From Clostridium fungisolvens (GTDB lineage Bacteria; Bacillota; Clostridia; Clostridiales; Clostridiaceae), in assembly GCF_014193895.1 (NCBI RefSeq), contig NZ_BLZR01000001.1:1-64000 (forward strand): a stretch of 64,000 nucleotides of DNA, written 5' to 3'. The position numbers and the translations under genes are program-made. The notes under the pieces are model-generated. The model saw only the letters and a program-made list of their open reading frames with translations, was not told the DNA's origin and made no database searches. Shown here in pieces: positions 41,602 through 50,173 of this stretch; positions within the stretch are counted from its first letter, which is position 1; every line of letters begins with the position of its first letter.

Positions 41602-43104
41602 ATGAGAGTAGGTTCATCATCTGCATTAAAGAGTATAGATAAGTATTGCGTAGAAAAAATAGGTATACCTAGTATTATTCTTATGGAAAATGCAGCATTA
41701 AAGATTATAAAAAATTTGGAATTACATAAGAATAAAAAGTTCGTAATAGTTTGTGGAAGTGGAAATAATGGCGGAGATGGTCTGGCTGTAGCAAGACATC
41801 TTAAGGTTTTAGGAAAAGATATTGATGTATTCTTAGTTAATTTAAATGATAAGTTATCAGAAGACTGCTTAATAAATTACAATATATTAAAACAATTGGG
41901 GATTAAGGTCTATCCTTTAAATAATATAGAGGATTGTTCTCAGCTGAGAGAGTGTCTAGTAAATAGTGATATAACCATAGATGCCTTATTTGGAACTGGT
42001 TTATCAAGAAATCTATCAGAATTTTATATAGATATAATCTCGGTTATAAATGAAAATAGTGAATACATAGTTTCTATTGATGTTCCATCCGGAATGAATT
42101 GTGATAATGGTAAGGTAATGGGGAGTTGTATTAATGCAAATAAAACTATAACTTTTGAATTTTTAAAGAAAGGTTTCTTAACCTGGGGAACCAGTACGTA
42201 TACTGGAAAAGTAGTAGTTGAAAGCATTGGGATACCTGAATCAGTAATTGATGAACATAGTGAGGATATTTTCATGATTACTGATGAACTAGTAAAAAAA
42301 CATATACCTCAAAGAGATAAGTATGGGTATAAAGGTGATTATGGAAGAGTATTAGTGTTAGCAGGGTCCATGGGTTTTTCTGGTGCTGCATATATTACTG
42401 TTAATAGTGCTGTAAGAAGTGGAGCTGGCTTAGTTACTCTAAGTACTTCTAAGGACCTACAACAAATATTATCATGTAAATTTATAGAGGCAATGACTTC
42501 TAGTTATGAAGATGAAGAACAGTTAGATAAGCATATCAAAAAGAGTGATTGCATAGCTATAGGTCCAGGGATGGGAGATAGTTCTACAACTTTAGAACTC
42601 TTAAAAAAGATTATATATAATGCTACCTGTCCTGTTGTTATAGATGCCGATGGCATAAATGTGTTGAGGGACGAACCGGATATTCTTAAGGATAAGAAAT
42701 GTTCTATTGTAATTACACCTCATATAGGTGAAATGTCAAATCTAACTGGATATCCAAGGGATTACATCAAGGAAAACAGGTTAGAAGTTGCCAAAGAGAT
42801 TGCAGAAAAGTACAAGATAGTTGTGCTTTTAAAAGGTTATAATACAATAATAACTGATGGAAATAAAACTTACATAAATCCAACAGGAAATAGTTCTATG
42901 GCATCAGGCGGGATGGGTGACTGTTTAACTGGAATAATAACCAGTTTTATAGCTCAGGGAATTAGTACACTTGAGGCTACAGCGGTTGCGGCTTATGTGC
43001 ACGGGTATATTGGCGAATGTTTATCAAAATCAATGTATTGTGTAAATGCTAGCCATATTATTGAAAATATCCCCTCGGCAATAAAAGAAATGCAATTAAA
43101 ATAG
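41602..43104 (+). CDS. nnr: Bifunctional NAD(P)HX epimerase / ADP-dependent NAD(P)HX dehydratase
   Basis: 500 aa. N-terminal YjeF_N epimerase (1-215): ILMENAALKII, CGSGNNGGDGLAVARHL and SIDVPSGMNCDNG. C-terminal ribokinase-like dehydratase (230-500): VLAGSMGFSGAAYIT, AIGPGMGDSSTT, ITPHIGEMSNLTG and ASGGMGDCLTGII. It repairs hydrated NADH and NADPH in the cytoplasm. It is co-transcribed with acpS. Full length with both active-site regions. Confidence 0.95.
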   Translation: MRVGSSSALKSIDKYCVEKIGIPSIILMENAALKIIKNLELHKNKKFVIVCGSGNNGGDGLAVARHLKVLGKDIDVFLVNLNDKLSEDCLINYNILKQLGIKVYPLNNIEDCSQLRECLVNSDITIDALFGTGLSRNLSEFYIDIISVINENSEYIVSIDVPSGMNCDNGKVMGSCINANKTITFEFLKKGFLTWGTSTYTGKVVVESIGIPESVIDEHSEDIFMITDELVKKHIPQRDKYGYKGDYGRVLVLAGSMGFSGAAYITVNSAVRSGAGLVTLSTSKDLQQILSCKFIEAMTSSYEDEEQLDKHIKKSDCIAIGPGMGDSSTTLELLKKIIYNATCPVVIDADGINVLRDEPDILKDKKCSIVITPHIGEMSNLTGYPRDYIKENRLEVAKEIAEKYKIVVLLKGYNTIITDGNKTYINPTGNSSMASGGMGDCLTGIITSFIAQGISTLEATAVAAYVHGYIGECLSKSMYCVNASHIIENIPSAIKEMQLK

Positions 43105-43162
43105 AATAAAACTGCTGTTAGATTAATAATAGTATTAATGTAGTCATAATTTAGGAGGATTT

Positions 43163-43777
43163 ATGAAAAAAAATCGACTATTATTAATATTACTATTTAT
43201 AATAATAGCAGCAGTTTCAATATTTGCTGCTTATCAAAAGTTTTATAATATTACTCCAGAAGAAATATTAGATGAAATCAAAGAGATAAAGTCATATACT
43301 GCAGATGTAACTTACACTTCTATAAGTTCTAGGGGTGAAGTAAAGTATGAAACTACCCAATGTTATGACAGGGAACAAGGGACAAGAGTTGATTTTAAAG
43401 AAGGAAGAATATATCTATACAAGCAAAACAAGATATATGTAAAGGATACTAATACTAATAGACAATATGAAGTGGACAAGAACTCTGATGAATTTTATAA
43501 ATTAGCTTTTATAGATGAAATTGGAAAGTATATTGTGTTAGATCAAGAGATTAAATATTACTATAAGGACATAAATGGAGTAAGATGCCTGATTGTTGAG
43601 TTTTCAATATTAAATAATAATCAAAATATGGACAAACAGGTGCTTATAATAGATAGTGAATCAAAGGTCCCTAAAGAATTATTAATATATGATAAGAATG
43701 GGAGTGAGAGGGGAAGGATAGAATATAGTAATTTTAAGAAATCGAATAAATTGGATAAAAAGTTATTTGACCTATAG
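43163..43777 (+). CDS. LolA-like / GerS-related membrane-anchored protein
   Basis: 204 aa. An N-terminal signal anchor (about 5-23) with no lipobox Cys, followed by an extracytoplasmic LolA-like beta domain (ITPEEILDEIKEIKSYTADV, YLYKQNKIYVKD, VLIIDSESKVPKELLIY). C. difficile GerS, a LolA-like lipoprotein needed for spore cortex modification, lies by an alanine racemase gene. This protein has the same setting (acpS-nnr before it, mazEF after it), but alr is not here and the Cys is missing. A germination role is an inference only. SD AGGAGG. Confidence 0.65.
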   Translation: MKKNRLLLILLFIIIAAVSIFAAYQKFYNITPEEILDEIKEIKSYTADVTYTSISSRGEVKYETTQCYDREQGTRVDFKEGRIYLYKQNKIYVKDTNTNRQYEVDKNSDEFYKLAFIDEIGKYIVLDQEIKYYYKDINGVRCLIVEFSILNNNQNMDKQVLIIDSESKVPKELLIYDKNGSERGRIEYSNFKKSNKLDKKLFDL

Positions 43778-44174
43778 TAGCGAACATAAAGATATGACTG
43801 ATTATTAAATAAAGTTTTAAAAGAGAAAGAAGATGGAAAACATAAGAACTCAAATACTTGAGGAAATTAATAATTAATAGTATACAGTTTTATCAGCTTA
43901 TATTATTTAAGTAATTTCCCAAAGTATGTACATATGATATGGTTGTGGGTTTTAAAACATTGAAATTTTAATTTCTAGTTCAATGATAATAACTTCAATT
44001 ATTTTATGTATTTATATAAATATAATAGAAAATATCAAATACGTAAAATAATTGTAAAAAAAAGTAAAAATAGAATAGCTAAGGATGAAAATTCTTTGAC
44101 ATTGTGACATAATTTGCTATAATTTACTTATACATATATTATTCTTTTTATAACTCTGAGGAGATGGGAGAATC
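43778..44174. other. Intergenic region where alr is often found
   Basis: 397 bp, AT-rich, with no ORF above about 15 codons. Only the mazEF promoter near its right end is recognised. Many clostridia have the alanine racemase gene between the LolA-like gene and the antitoxin; no remnant of it is visible. Confidence 0.55.
44096..44123 (+). promoter_or_regulatory. SigA-type promoter of toxin-antitoxin operon
   Basis: TTGACA (44096-44101), 16-nt spacer, TATAAT (44118-44123). Consensus-like in both hexamers, about 50 nt upstream of the antitoxin ATG. Confidence 0.75.
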
Positions 44175-44414
44175 ATGTCACATTCAAAGAATAGAGAAAA
44201 TGGTGCACGAGAAAAAAAATATAAAAAATATAGTCAATTAAATGATGCAAATTTAATATCATATAATGAGGATAAAAAAGAATCATCATTTTATTTATTA
44301 ATGAAAAAAGGCTATGAAGAAATGGCAAGTATTAACCTAGAGCTTGCCGAACTTGGTGTTGCATCAGACCTTCAAGATACTATTGAATATGAGACATGGC
44401 TATTCGGAGTGTGA
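44175..44414 (+). CDS. MazE/EndoAI-like antitoxin without a recognisable ribbon-helix-helix
   Basis: 79 aa. The C-terminal LLMKKGYEEMASINLELAEL matches the region of B. subtilis EndoAI (LMRRGYMEMAKINL) that binds the toxin. The N-terminal half (about 1-38: SKNRENGAREKKYKKYSQLN) is charged and shows none of the beta-strand and helix pattern of the RHH DNA-binding domain. The start has SD GAGGAG 11 nt upstream. The toxin gene follows 8 nt after the stop. Autoregulation by DNA binding may therefore be lost or altered. Confidence 0.8.
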   Translation: MSHSKNRENGAREKKYKKYSQLNDANLISYNEDKKESSFYLLMKKGYEEMASINLELAELGVASDLQDTIEYETWLFGV

Positions 44415-44422
44415 TATATGTA

Positions 44423-44776
44423 ATGACGGTTATAAGTGTAAAAAGAGGCGATATATTTTATGCAGACCTAAGTCCTGTGGTAGGATCAGAGCAAGGCGGC
44501 ATAAGGCCAGTTATAATAGTGCAAAATGATATAGGAAATAAATATAGTCCAACTGTAATTGTAGCAGCTATAACTTCTCAAATAAATAAAGCTAAGCTAC
44601 CTACACATGTTGAGATATCATCAGAAGAATATGGACTTAATAGAGATTCTGTTGTGCTGCTAGAACAAGTACGTACTTTGGATAAAAAGAGATTAAAAGA
44701 GAAGATTGGACATATGACTGATGATGATATGAAAAAAGTTAATAAAGCTTTGCTAATAAGTTTAGCTCTAGATTAA
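44423..44776 (+). CDS. ndoA: EndoA/MazF-family endoribonuclease toxin
   Basis: 117 aa. VKRGDIFYADLSPVVGSEQG, GIRPVIIVQNDIGNKYSPTV, AAITSQINKAKLPTHVEI and DSVVLLEQVRTLDKKRL are close to B. subtilis EndoA, which cuts mRNA at specific short sites. The longer in-frame ORF from 44396 overlaps the antitoxin and adds residues absent from EndoA. ATG 44423 gives the normal length. It is inhibited by the upstream antitoxin by analogy. A strong terminator follows. Confidence 0.93.
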   Translation: MTVISVKRGDIFYADLSPVVGSEQGGIRPVIIVQNDIGNKYSPTVIVAAITSQINKAKLPTHVEISSEEYGLNRDSVVLLEQVRTLDKKRLKEKIGHMTDDDMKKVNKALLISLALD

Positions 44777-44781
44777 ACGTT

Positions 44782-44818
44782 ATCCCTAGTTTGAAAAAAC
44801 TAGGGATTTTTGTTTTTT
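44782..44818 (+). terminator. Terminator of mazEF-type operon
   Basis: ATCCCTAGTTT/AAACTAGGGAT 11-bp stem, GAAA loop, T-rich run TTTTGTTTTTTT. Confidence 0.9.
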
Positions 44819-44852
44819 TATATAGGAACTGTTAAATTACAGTGCGTGAAAT

Positions 44853-44910
44853 TAAGTGGTCACGCATCCGATGCTTTAATGAGCTTGAGTAAAGAATTAA
44901 TACGATTGTC
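44853..44910 (+). repeat. Family C repeat copy 2
   Basis: TAAGTGGTCACGCATCCGAT, GCTTTAATGAGCTTGAGTAA and AGAATTAATACGATTGTC align with the minus strand of 29702-29760. Confidence 0.75.
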
Positions 44911-45183
44911 TCCAATCTTAATTTCAGCAATAATATTAAAGAGTATTGTTATATATGTATTATATAGTGCATTGTAAAAAAGCAATTGTATAGCACATAT
45001 AATAAAATATAGCATTAATGTGTATAAAAACATTAAATAAGTATACCCAATTGAGGCGAGTTGTGGTAGAATAACTATTGGCTGATTATTGAAGATATTG
45101 ATGGTATAATTAGTATGAATTACTTAATCTTAAGAAAAGTATCTAGATAAGCCAATTGAATTTTTAGACTGCTTAGAACTAAA

Positions 45184-45279
45184 GATGTACCACTTCGAAC
45201 CACAATCTATTTTTAAAACTCTCACGGCTTCTGGTGAGAGAATTTAAAAATAATAAATTTAATTACGAAGTGGTACATC
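45184..45279 (+). repeat. Family B MITE-like hairpin element, full copy
   Basis: 96 bp. Perfect 14-bp inverted ends GATGTACCACTTCG (45184-45197) and CGAAGTGGTACATC (45266-45279). Inside, TATTTTTAAA pairs with TTTAAAAATA and CTCTCAC with GTGAGAG around loop GGCTTCTG, so the whole element can fold into one long hairpin. It is the inverse of the 10 kb copy. Confidence 0.8.
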
Positions 45280-45409
45280 CATAATGAGCATTTTTAGAAC
45301 TTTTGCTAATTAAGCTGAAAGAATTTAGGAATGTGAAAATGAAATAGATTGGTTCATGCATATTAGACTTAAGAAGAGATTTAAGAAGAACAGGACATAG
45401 GAGGTTAAT

Positions 45410-46234
45410 ATGAGTAATAAAGTTGAAGAATTAAGACAAATTGCTAAGACTATAAGAAAAGATATTATAACTATGCTGACAGAATCAGCATCAGGGCATC
45501 CTGGTGGATCACTTTCTGCTGCAGACATACTAACAACTCTTTATTTTAAAGAGATGAATGTAGACCCTGAAAATCCTAGAAAAGAAGATAGAGATAGGTT
45601 TGTATTATCAAAAGGGCATGCAGCTCCAGTACTATACAGTGTACTTGCGAGAAAAGGGTTCTTTCCTGTAGAAGAGTTAAAAGGTTTAAGAAAGCTAGGA
45701 TCAATGCTTCAAGGACATCCAAATATGAATGATGTTCCAGGTGTTGATATGTCTACTGGTTCTTTGGGACAAGGTATATCGGCAGCTGTTGGAATGGCTC
45801 TTGCAGGCAAATTAGATAATAAGGAATACAGAGTATACGCTTTATTAGGAGATGGGGAGCTTGAAGAGGGTCAAGTTTGGGAGGCTTCTATGTCTGCTGC
45901 TCATTATAAACTTGATAATCTAACAGCTTTTGTTGATTATAATGGACTTCAAATAGATGGAGATATTGAAAAAGTAATGAATCCAGCTCCAATAGATGAA
46001 AAGTTTTTAGCTTTTGGATGGAATGTTATTAATATAGATGGACATGATATAGATGCAATAATAAGTGCTATAGATTCAGCTAGAAACACTAAAGGAAAGC
46101 CTACAGTAATTGTATGCAAGACTGTAAAAGGAAAAGGCGTTTCATTTATGGAGAATGAAGCTGGATGGCATGGAACTGCACCAAGCAAGGAACAATGCGA
46201 ACAAGCTTTAAGTGAGATCGGAGGGGAAAACTAA
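45410..46234 (+). CDS. Transketolase, N-terminal subunit
   Basis: 274 aa. The thiamine-diphosphate binding half: SASGHPGGSLSAADILTTLY, FVLSKGHAAPVLYSVLA, DMSTGSLGQGISAAVGMALA, LLGDGELEEGQVWEA (GDG) and LTAFVDYNGLQIDG (second part of the ThDP motif). In split transketolases this half joins the C-terminal subunit encoded next. It moves two-carbon units in the pentose phosphate pathway. SD GGAGG 5 nt before ATG. The stop overlaps the next start by 1 nt (TAATG). Confidence 0.94.
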   Translation: MSNKVEELRQIAKTIRKDIITMLTESASGHPGGSLSAADILTTLYFKEMNVDPENPRKEDRDRFVLSKGHAAPVLYSVLARKGFFPVEELKGLRKLGSMLQGHPNMNDVPGVDMSTGSLGQGISAAVGMALAGKLDNKEYRVYALLGDGELEEGQVWEASMSAAHYKLDNLTAFVDYNGLQIDGDIEKVMNPAPIDEKFLAFGWNVINIDGHDIDAIISAIDSARNTKGKPTVIVCKTVKGKGVSFMENEAGWHGTAPSKEQCEQALSEIGGEN

Positions 46235-47178
46235 TGGCTAAGAAAGTTGCAACAAGAGAAGCTTATGGAAAGGCTTTAGCAGAACTAGGAAAAGTAAATA
46301 ATCAAGTTGTAGTTTTAGATGCAGATTTATCAAAATCTACTAAAACAGCAGACTTTAAGGCTGTTTTTCCTGAAAGATTTATAAATATGGGAATAGCAGA
46401 AGGGAATATGATGGGGGTTGCAGCTGGTCTTTCAACTTGTAACAAAGTACCATTTGTAAGTACCTTTGCTATGTTTGCTGCTGGAAGAGCATTTGAACAA
46501 ATAAGAAACTCTATTTGTTATCCAAACTTAAATGTTAAGATTTGTGCTACTCATGCAGGTTTAACTGTAGGAGAAGATGGAGCTTCACACCAAGCTATAG
46601 AGGATTTATCTTTAATGAGAAGTATACCTAATATGACAGTGATTAACCCAGCTGATGATATTGAAACAGAGGCTGCTATAAAGGCTATCGCTGAGTATGT
46701 AGGTCCATGTTATGTAAGATTAGGTAGAATGGCAGTTTCTACAGTAAATGATAATGCACAATATAAGTTCGAGATAGGTAAAGGCGTAAAACTAGCAGAA
46801 GGAAATAGCGCTACTATAATTGCAACAGGAATAATGGTAGAAAAGGCACTTGAAGCTAAAGAGATATTAAAGCCACTTGGAATAGATGTTGCTGTAATAA
46901 ATATTCATACTTTAAAGCCGATTGACAAAGAAATTATTGTAAATGCAGCAAAATCTACTGGAGCTATTGTAACTGCTGAGGAACATAATATAATAGGTGG
47001 GTTAGGATCAGCAGTATGTGAAGTATTAAGCGAAAGCTTCCCGGTACCAGTAATAAGAGTGGGAGTTAAAGATACTTTCGGAGAAAGTGGTAAACCAGAT
47101 GAGCTTTTAAAAGCATATGGCCTTACTGCTGAAGATATTGCTAGTGCAGTTAAACGCGTTGTTGAGATAAAGCGTTAA
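46234..47178 (+). CDS. Transketolase, C-terminal subunit
   Basis: 314 aa. The pyrimidine-binding and C-terminal domains: TREAYGKALAELGKVNNQVV, NMGIAEGNMMGVAAGLST (catalytic Glu), FVSTFAMFAAGRAFEQIR and ATHAGLTVGEDGASHQAIED. The transketolase C domain has TAEEHNIIGGLGSAVCEVL. SD GAGGGG. It forms the active heterotetramer with the subunit encoded at 45410. A terminator hairpin follows. Confidence 0.94.
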   Translation: MAKKVATREAYGKALAELGKVNNQVVVLDADLSKSTKTADFKAVFPERFINMGIAEGNMMGVAAGLSTCNKVPFVSTFAMFAAGRAFEQIRNSICYPNLNVKICATHAGLTVGEDGASHQAIEDLSLMRSIPNMTVINPADDIETEAAIKAIAEYVGPCYVRLGRMAVSTVNDNAQYKFEIGKGVKLAEGNSATIIATGIMVEKALEAKEILKPLGIDVAVINIHTLKPIDKEIIVNAAKSTGAIVTAEEHNIIGGLGSAVCEVLSESFPVPVIRVGVKDTFGESGKPDELLKAYGLTAEDIASAVKRVVEIKR

Positions 47179-47232
47179 AAAAGAAGCAATTAAAAGAAAA
47201 TACTAGAGTTTTTGGTGTAAACCAGGTAATAT

Positions 47233-47264
47233 AACAGTATAGGACATCCTATACTGTTTTTTTT
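47233..47264 (+). terminator. Terminator of split transketolase operon
   Basis: AACAGTATAGGA/TCCTATACTGTT 12-bp stem, CA loop, T8. Confidence 0.9.
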
Positions 47265-47366
47265 GTTTATTAAATTACTGAGTATTTAATTTCAACACAG
47301 TGTTTTAACAGCGTCTAATATAAATAGGATGTTTATCTAACATAGGTTTATGAGGAGGAATAAGTT

Positions 47367-48218
47367 TTGAAACAAAAGTTAAAAGAATTTTTAGTTATTA
47401 CGATTGGATTTATACTAGTTTCTATAGCTGTGCAATATTTTTATGTTCCTAATAATATATCCGGTGGAGGAATAACAGGTATTGCTATGGTTATAAATTA
47501 TTATGTTCCGACCTTACCTATGGGAATATTAATGATAATTATGAATATAGTTTTATTTATAATTGCTTTTTTTGTAGTAGGTGGAGGTTTTGGTGGGAAA
47601 ACTTTATATGCTGCTTTTGGTCTTTCAGTTTCAATGTGGATTATTGAAAAGTTTTTTAAACCTCATGCATTAACTACAGATCCTATGCTTGCGGTAATAA
47701 TAGGGACAGGCTTGCTTGGAATTGGACTTGGAGTGGTGTTTTCCCAAAATGCATCTACAGGGGGAACAGATATATTAGCTAAAATATTAAATAAGTTTTT
47801 TCATTGGGATATGGGAAGATGTATGCAGGCGGTTGATGCAATTGTAGTTGTTTTATGTGCTATAACTTTTGGACTTAATAAAGGCTTGTATGCTATTGTC
47901 TGTGTAATGTTAAATGGAATAATAATAGATAAAGTAATTGAAGGGTTTAATTCAGTAAAGTCGGTTGCTGTTTTTACAAATAAAAGTGAAATTATAAAGA
48001 AGTATATAATAGATGAAATTAATAGAGGCTGCACAGTGTTCACTGGAAAAGGTGGATATACTGATGCTAATAAAGAGGTTATATACTGTGTAATGGATAG
48101 AACACAATTGATAAAATTAAGATCATACATAAAGTTTATTGATAAAGATGCATTTGTAATCGTAAGTGAAGCTCATGAAGTTTTAGGACAAGGGTTTAAA
48201 GATATACATAATGGATAA
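47367..48218 (+). CDS. YitT-family (DUF161/DUF2179) membrane protein, copy 1
   Basis: 283 aa. Five to six membrane helices in residues 1-200 (PNNISGGGITGIAMVIN, FSQNASTGGTDILAKILNKF) and a C-terminal DUF2179 soluble domain (about 205-283, GCTVFTGKGGYTDANKEVIY, IDKDAFVIVSEAHEVLGQGF). The start is TTG with AGGAGG 8 nt upstream. It is the first of three tandem paralogues. The family has no settled function; a small-solute transport role is speculative. Confidence 0.88.
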   Translation: MKQKLKEFLVITIGFILVSIAVQYFYVPNNISGGGITGIAMVINYYVPTLPMGILMIIMNIVLFIIAFFVVGGGFGGKTLYAAFGLSVSMWIIEKFFKPHALTTDPMLAVIIGTGLLGIGLGVVFSQNASTGGTDILAKILNKFFHWDMGRCMQAVDAIVVVLCAITFGLNKGLYAIVCVMLNGIIIDKVIEGFNSVKSVAVFTNKSEIIKKYIIDEINRGCTVFTGKGGYTDANKEVIYCVMDRTQLIKLRSYIKFIDKDAFVIVSEAHEVLGQGFKDIHNG

Positions 48219-48270
48219 AAAAGTTTTATTATAGAGAAAATAGGATTATGGATACATAAGAGTAAAGTAG

Positions 48271-48310
48271 AATTACAAATTTTAATGCAAAGTGGTACAT
48301 CCATATATAT
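48271..48310 (+). repeat. Family B element, solo right end
   Basis: CAAATTTTAATGCAAAGTGG TACATCCATA matches the right end of the 45 kb element (TAAATTTAATTACGAAGTGG TACATCCATA). The left part is missing. It lies between YitT copies 1 and 2. Confidence 0.55.
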
Positions 48311-48407
48311 TTGATGGATAACTTGGGTATTCTAATAAAAGAACTTTAAAATATATATTAAGGGAAACGAATAATATAACTATTAGAGCATTAGGGGGAA
48401 TTGTGTG

Positions 48408-49262
48408 ATGCAAAATAAAGTTTTTAAAGACTATCTTTTTATAACTATAGGAATCCTTTTGGTAGCTATAGCAGTAGAATATCTTTATGCACCAAATAAT
48501 CTTGCTGCAGGCGGGGTAACAGGTTTAGCTATAGTAATTAATCACTATATTCCATTTGCATCTACTGGGACTCTTGTGCTGATAATGAATATAATTTTAT
48601 TTATAATTGCATTTATATTTATAGGAGGTAATTTTGGTGCTAAGACAATATATGCATCCTTCGGCCTTTCCTTAATAATGTGGATTATTGAAAGGTTTTT
48701 TTATCCTCAAGCACTTACACATGACTTAATAATAGCTGCAATATTTGGAACGTTTTTGTCGGCCATTGGAATGGCTATAGTTTTTAATGCAAATGCTTCC
48801 ACTGGTGGTACAGATATAATTGCTAAGATCCTTAATAAGTTTTTTCATGTGGATATAGGTAAGTCGCTGTCTTCCGTAGATTTTATTGTAACTCTTTTGG
48901 CGGCTATTACCTTTGGTTTAAATGCAGGATTATATGCACTGCTATCAGTTATTTTAAATGGTATAGCTATAGATAGAGTTATAGAAGGCTTTAATACATC
49001 TAAGCAACTAACTATAATTAGCAGTAAAAATAAAGAAATAGGGCAATTTATAATGAATGGACTAGGAAGGGGATGCACCTTCTTAAAGGGTGTTGGAGGA
49101 TATACAGGTAAGGAAACATTTATAATATATACAGTGGTTTCAAGAGCTGAATTTATAAAACTTAGAGAGTATATAAAAAGTATAGATTCAAAAGCTTTTA
49201 TAACTGTTGGAGAAGCTCATGAAGTATTAGGAGAAGGTTTTAAAGAGATAAGTAATACATAA
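48408..49262 (+). CDS. YitT-family membrane protein, copy 2
   Basis: 284 aa. Same blocks as copy 1: PNNLAAGGVTGLAIVIN, NANASTGGTDIIAKILNKFF, GLGRGCTFLKGVGGYTG and VGEAHEVLGEGF. ATG 48408 lies 9 nt after GGGGG; an in-frame GTG at 48405 is possible. It lies about 190 nt after copy 1, and a half family B repeat lies between. Confidence 0.88.
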   Translation: MQNKVFKDYLFITIGILLVAIAVEYLYAPNNLAAGGVTGLAIVINHYIPFASTGTLVLIMNIILFIIAFIFIGGNFGAKTIYASFGLSLIMWIIERFFYPQALTHDLIIAAIFGTFLSAIGMAIVFNANASTGGTDIIAKILNKFFHVDIGKSLSSVDFIVTLLAAITFGLNAGLYALLSVILNGIAIDRVIEGFNTSKQLTIISSKNKEIGQFIMNGLGRGCTFLKGVGGYTGKETFIIYTVVSRAEFIKLREYIKSIDSKAFITVGEAHEVLGEGFKEISNT

Positions 49263-49292
49263 AACTAATATAGCGTTGGTGAGGAACAAACG

Positions 49293-50138
49293 ATGAAAAC
49301 TTTCAAAAAATATTTATATATAACAATTGGAGTTTTTTTGATAACGATATCATTAGAATACTTTTTTTTTCCTAATAATATAGCGGCTGGAGGAGTATCT
49401 GGGCTTGCCATTGTTATTAATGCTATCACTGGAATATCTGTTGGCACGCTTATGATAATATTTAATATATTTTTATTTATAATAGCCTTTATTTTTATAG
49501 GAGGTGGATTTGGAGCAAAAAGTATTTATGCCACTTTTGCATTATCTGGACTACTATGGCTTTTTGACACATTTATTGGGCCTAAGCCATTTACTGAAAA
49601 TTATATACTTGTAGTAGTATTTGGAAGTGCAATTCAAGCTGTGGGCATTGCTATTATATTTAATCAAAATGCTTCTACGGGAGGGACATCTATAATAGCG
49701 AAAATACTAAATAAGTATTTTCATATTGATATTGGTAAGGCACTTTTAATATCAGATTTTATAGTTACTCTACTAGCTATATACGCCTTTGGAGCAGATA
49801 AGGGTATGTTTGGTCTCATGAGCGTTTATTTAACTGGAACATTAGTTGATAGTGTAATTGAAGGATTCACTATAGCTAAAGCAGTATTTATAATAAGTGG
49901 TGTTAGTGAAAGGGTTGCTCAATTTATAATGAATGACTTAGGGAGAGGATGTACATATTTAGATGTAAGAGGAGCTTATACCAAAGAAAAAACATCTATG
50001 CTTTTCACTGTAGTAAATAGAAAGCAATTTATAGTGTTAAAAAATAAAGTCAGAGATTTAGATCCTAATGCTTTTATAACTGTAACGGATTCAAGAGAAG
50101 TTTTAGGAGAAGGATTTAGGGATTTAGATGAAGAATAG
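49293..50138 (+). CDS. YitT-family membrane protein, copy 3
   Basis: 281 aa. PNNIAAGGVSGLAIVINAIT, NQNASTGGTSIIAKILNKYF (Asp of the TGGTD motif is Ser here), DLGRGCTYLDVRGAYTKEKT and VTDSREVLGEGF. It starts 30 nt after copy 2, so the two are probably co-transcribed. SD GTGAGG before ATG. Followed by a family A terminator tail. Confidence 0.88.
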   Translation: MKTFKKYLYITIGVFLITISLEYFFFPNNIAAGGVSGLAIVINAITGISVGTLMIIFNIFLFIIAFIFIGGGFGAKSIYATFALSGLLWLFDTFIGPKPFTENYILVVVFGSAIQAVGIAIIFNQNASTGGTSIIAKILNKYFHIDIGKALLISDFIVTLLAIYAFGADKGMFGLMSVYLTGTLVDSVIEGFTIAKAVFIISGVSERVAQFIMNDLGRGCTYLDVRGAYTKEKTSMLFTVVNRKQFIVLKNKVRDLDPNAFITVTDSREVLGEGFRDLDEE

Positions 50139-50141
50139 TAT

Positions 50142-50173
50142 ACTGTGAAGAAAACCGCTTTAGCGATTTTTTT
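50142..50173 (+). repeat. Family A terminator tail after YitT copy 3
   Basis: GTGAAGAAAACCGCTTTAGC GATTTTTTT is a shortened family A 3' hairpin next to the YitT stop codon. Its T-run opens the adjacent full family A module. Confidence 0.55.

Larger units (their letters stand above)
44777..45409. other. Intergenic region with repeats C and B
   Basis: 633 bp between ndoA and the transketolase genes. It contains the ndoA terminator, family C (44853-44910), AT-rich DNA with a possible TATAAT near 45102, and a full family B element (45184-45279). No ORF. Confidence 0.65.

Noticed and set aside
44344..44529. 61-aa ORF spanning the antitoxin-toxin junction
   Set aside because: An overlapping frame of two well-supported genes, rich in Cys/Arg/Lys, with no SD.
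48408..49262. Longer start for YitT copy 2 at GTG 48405
   Set aside because: It is in frame, but the ATG at 48408 is as well spaced from the SD and is the stronger codon.
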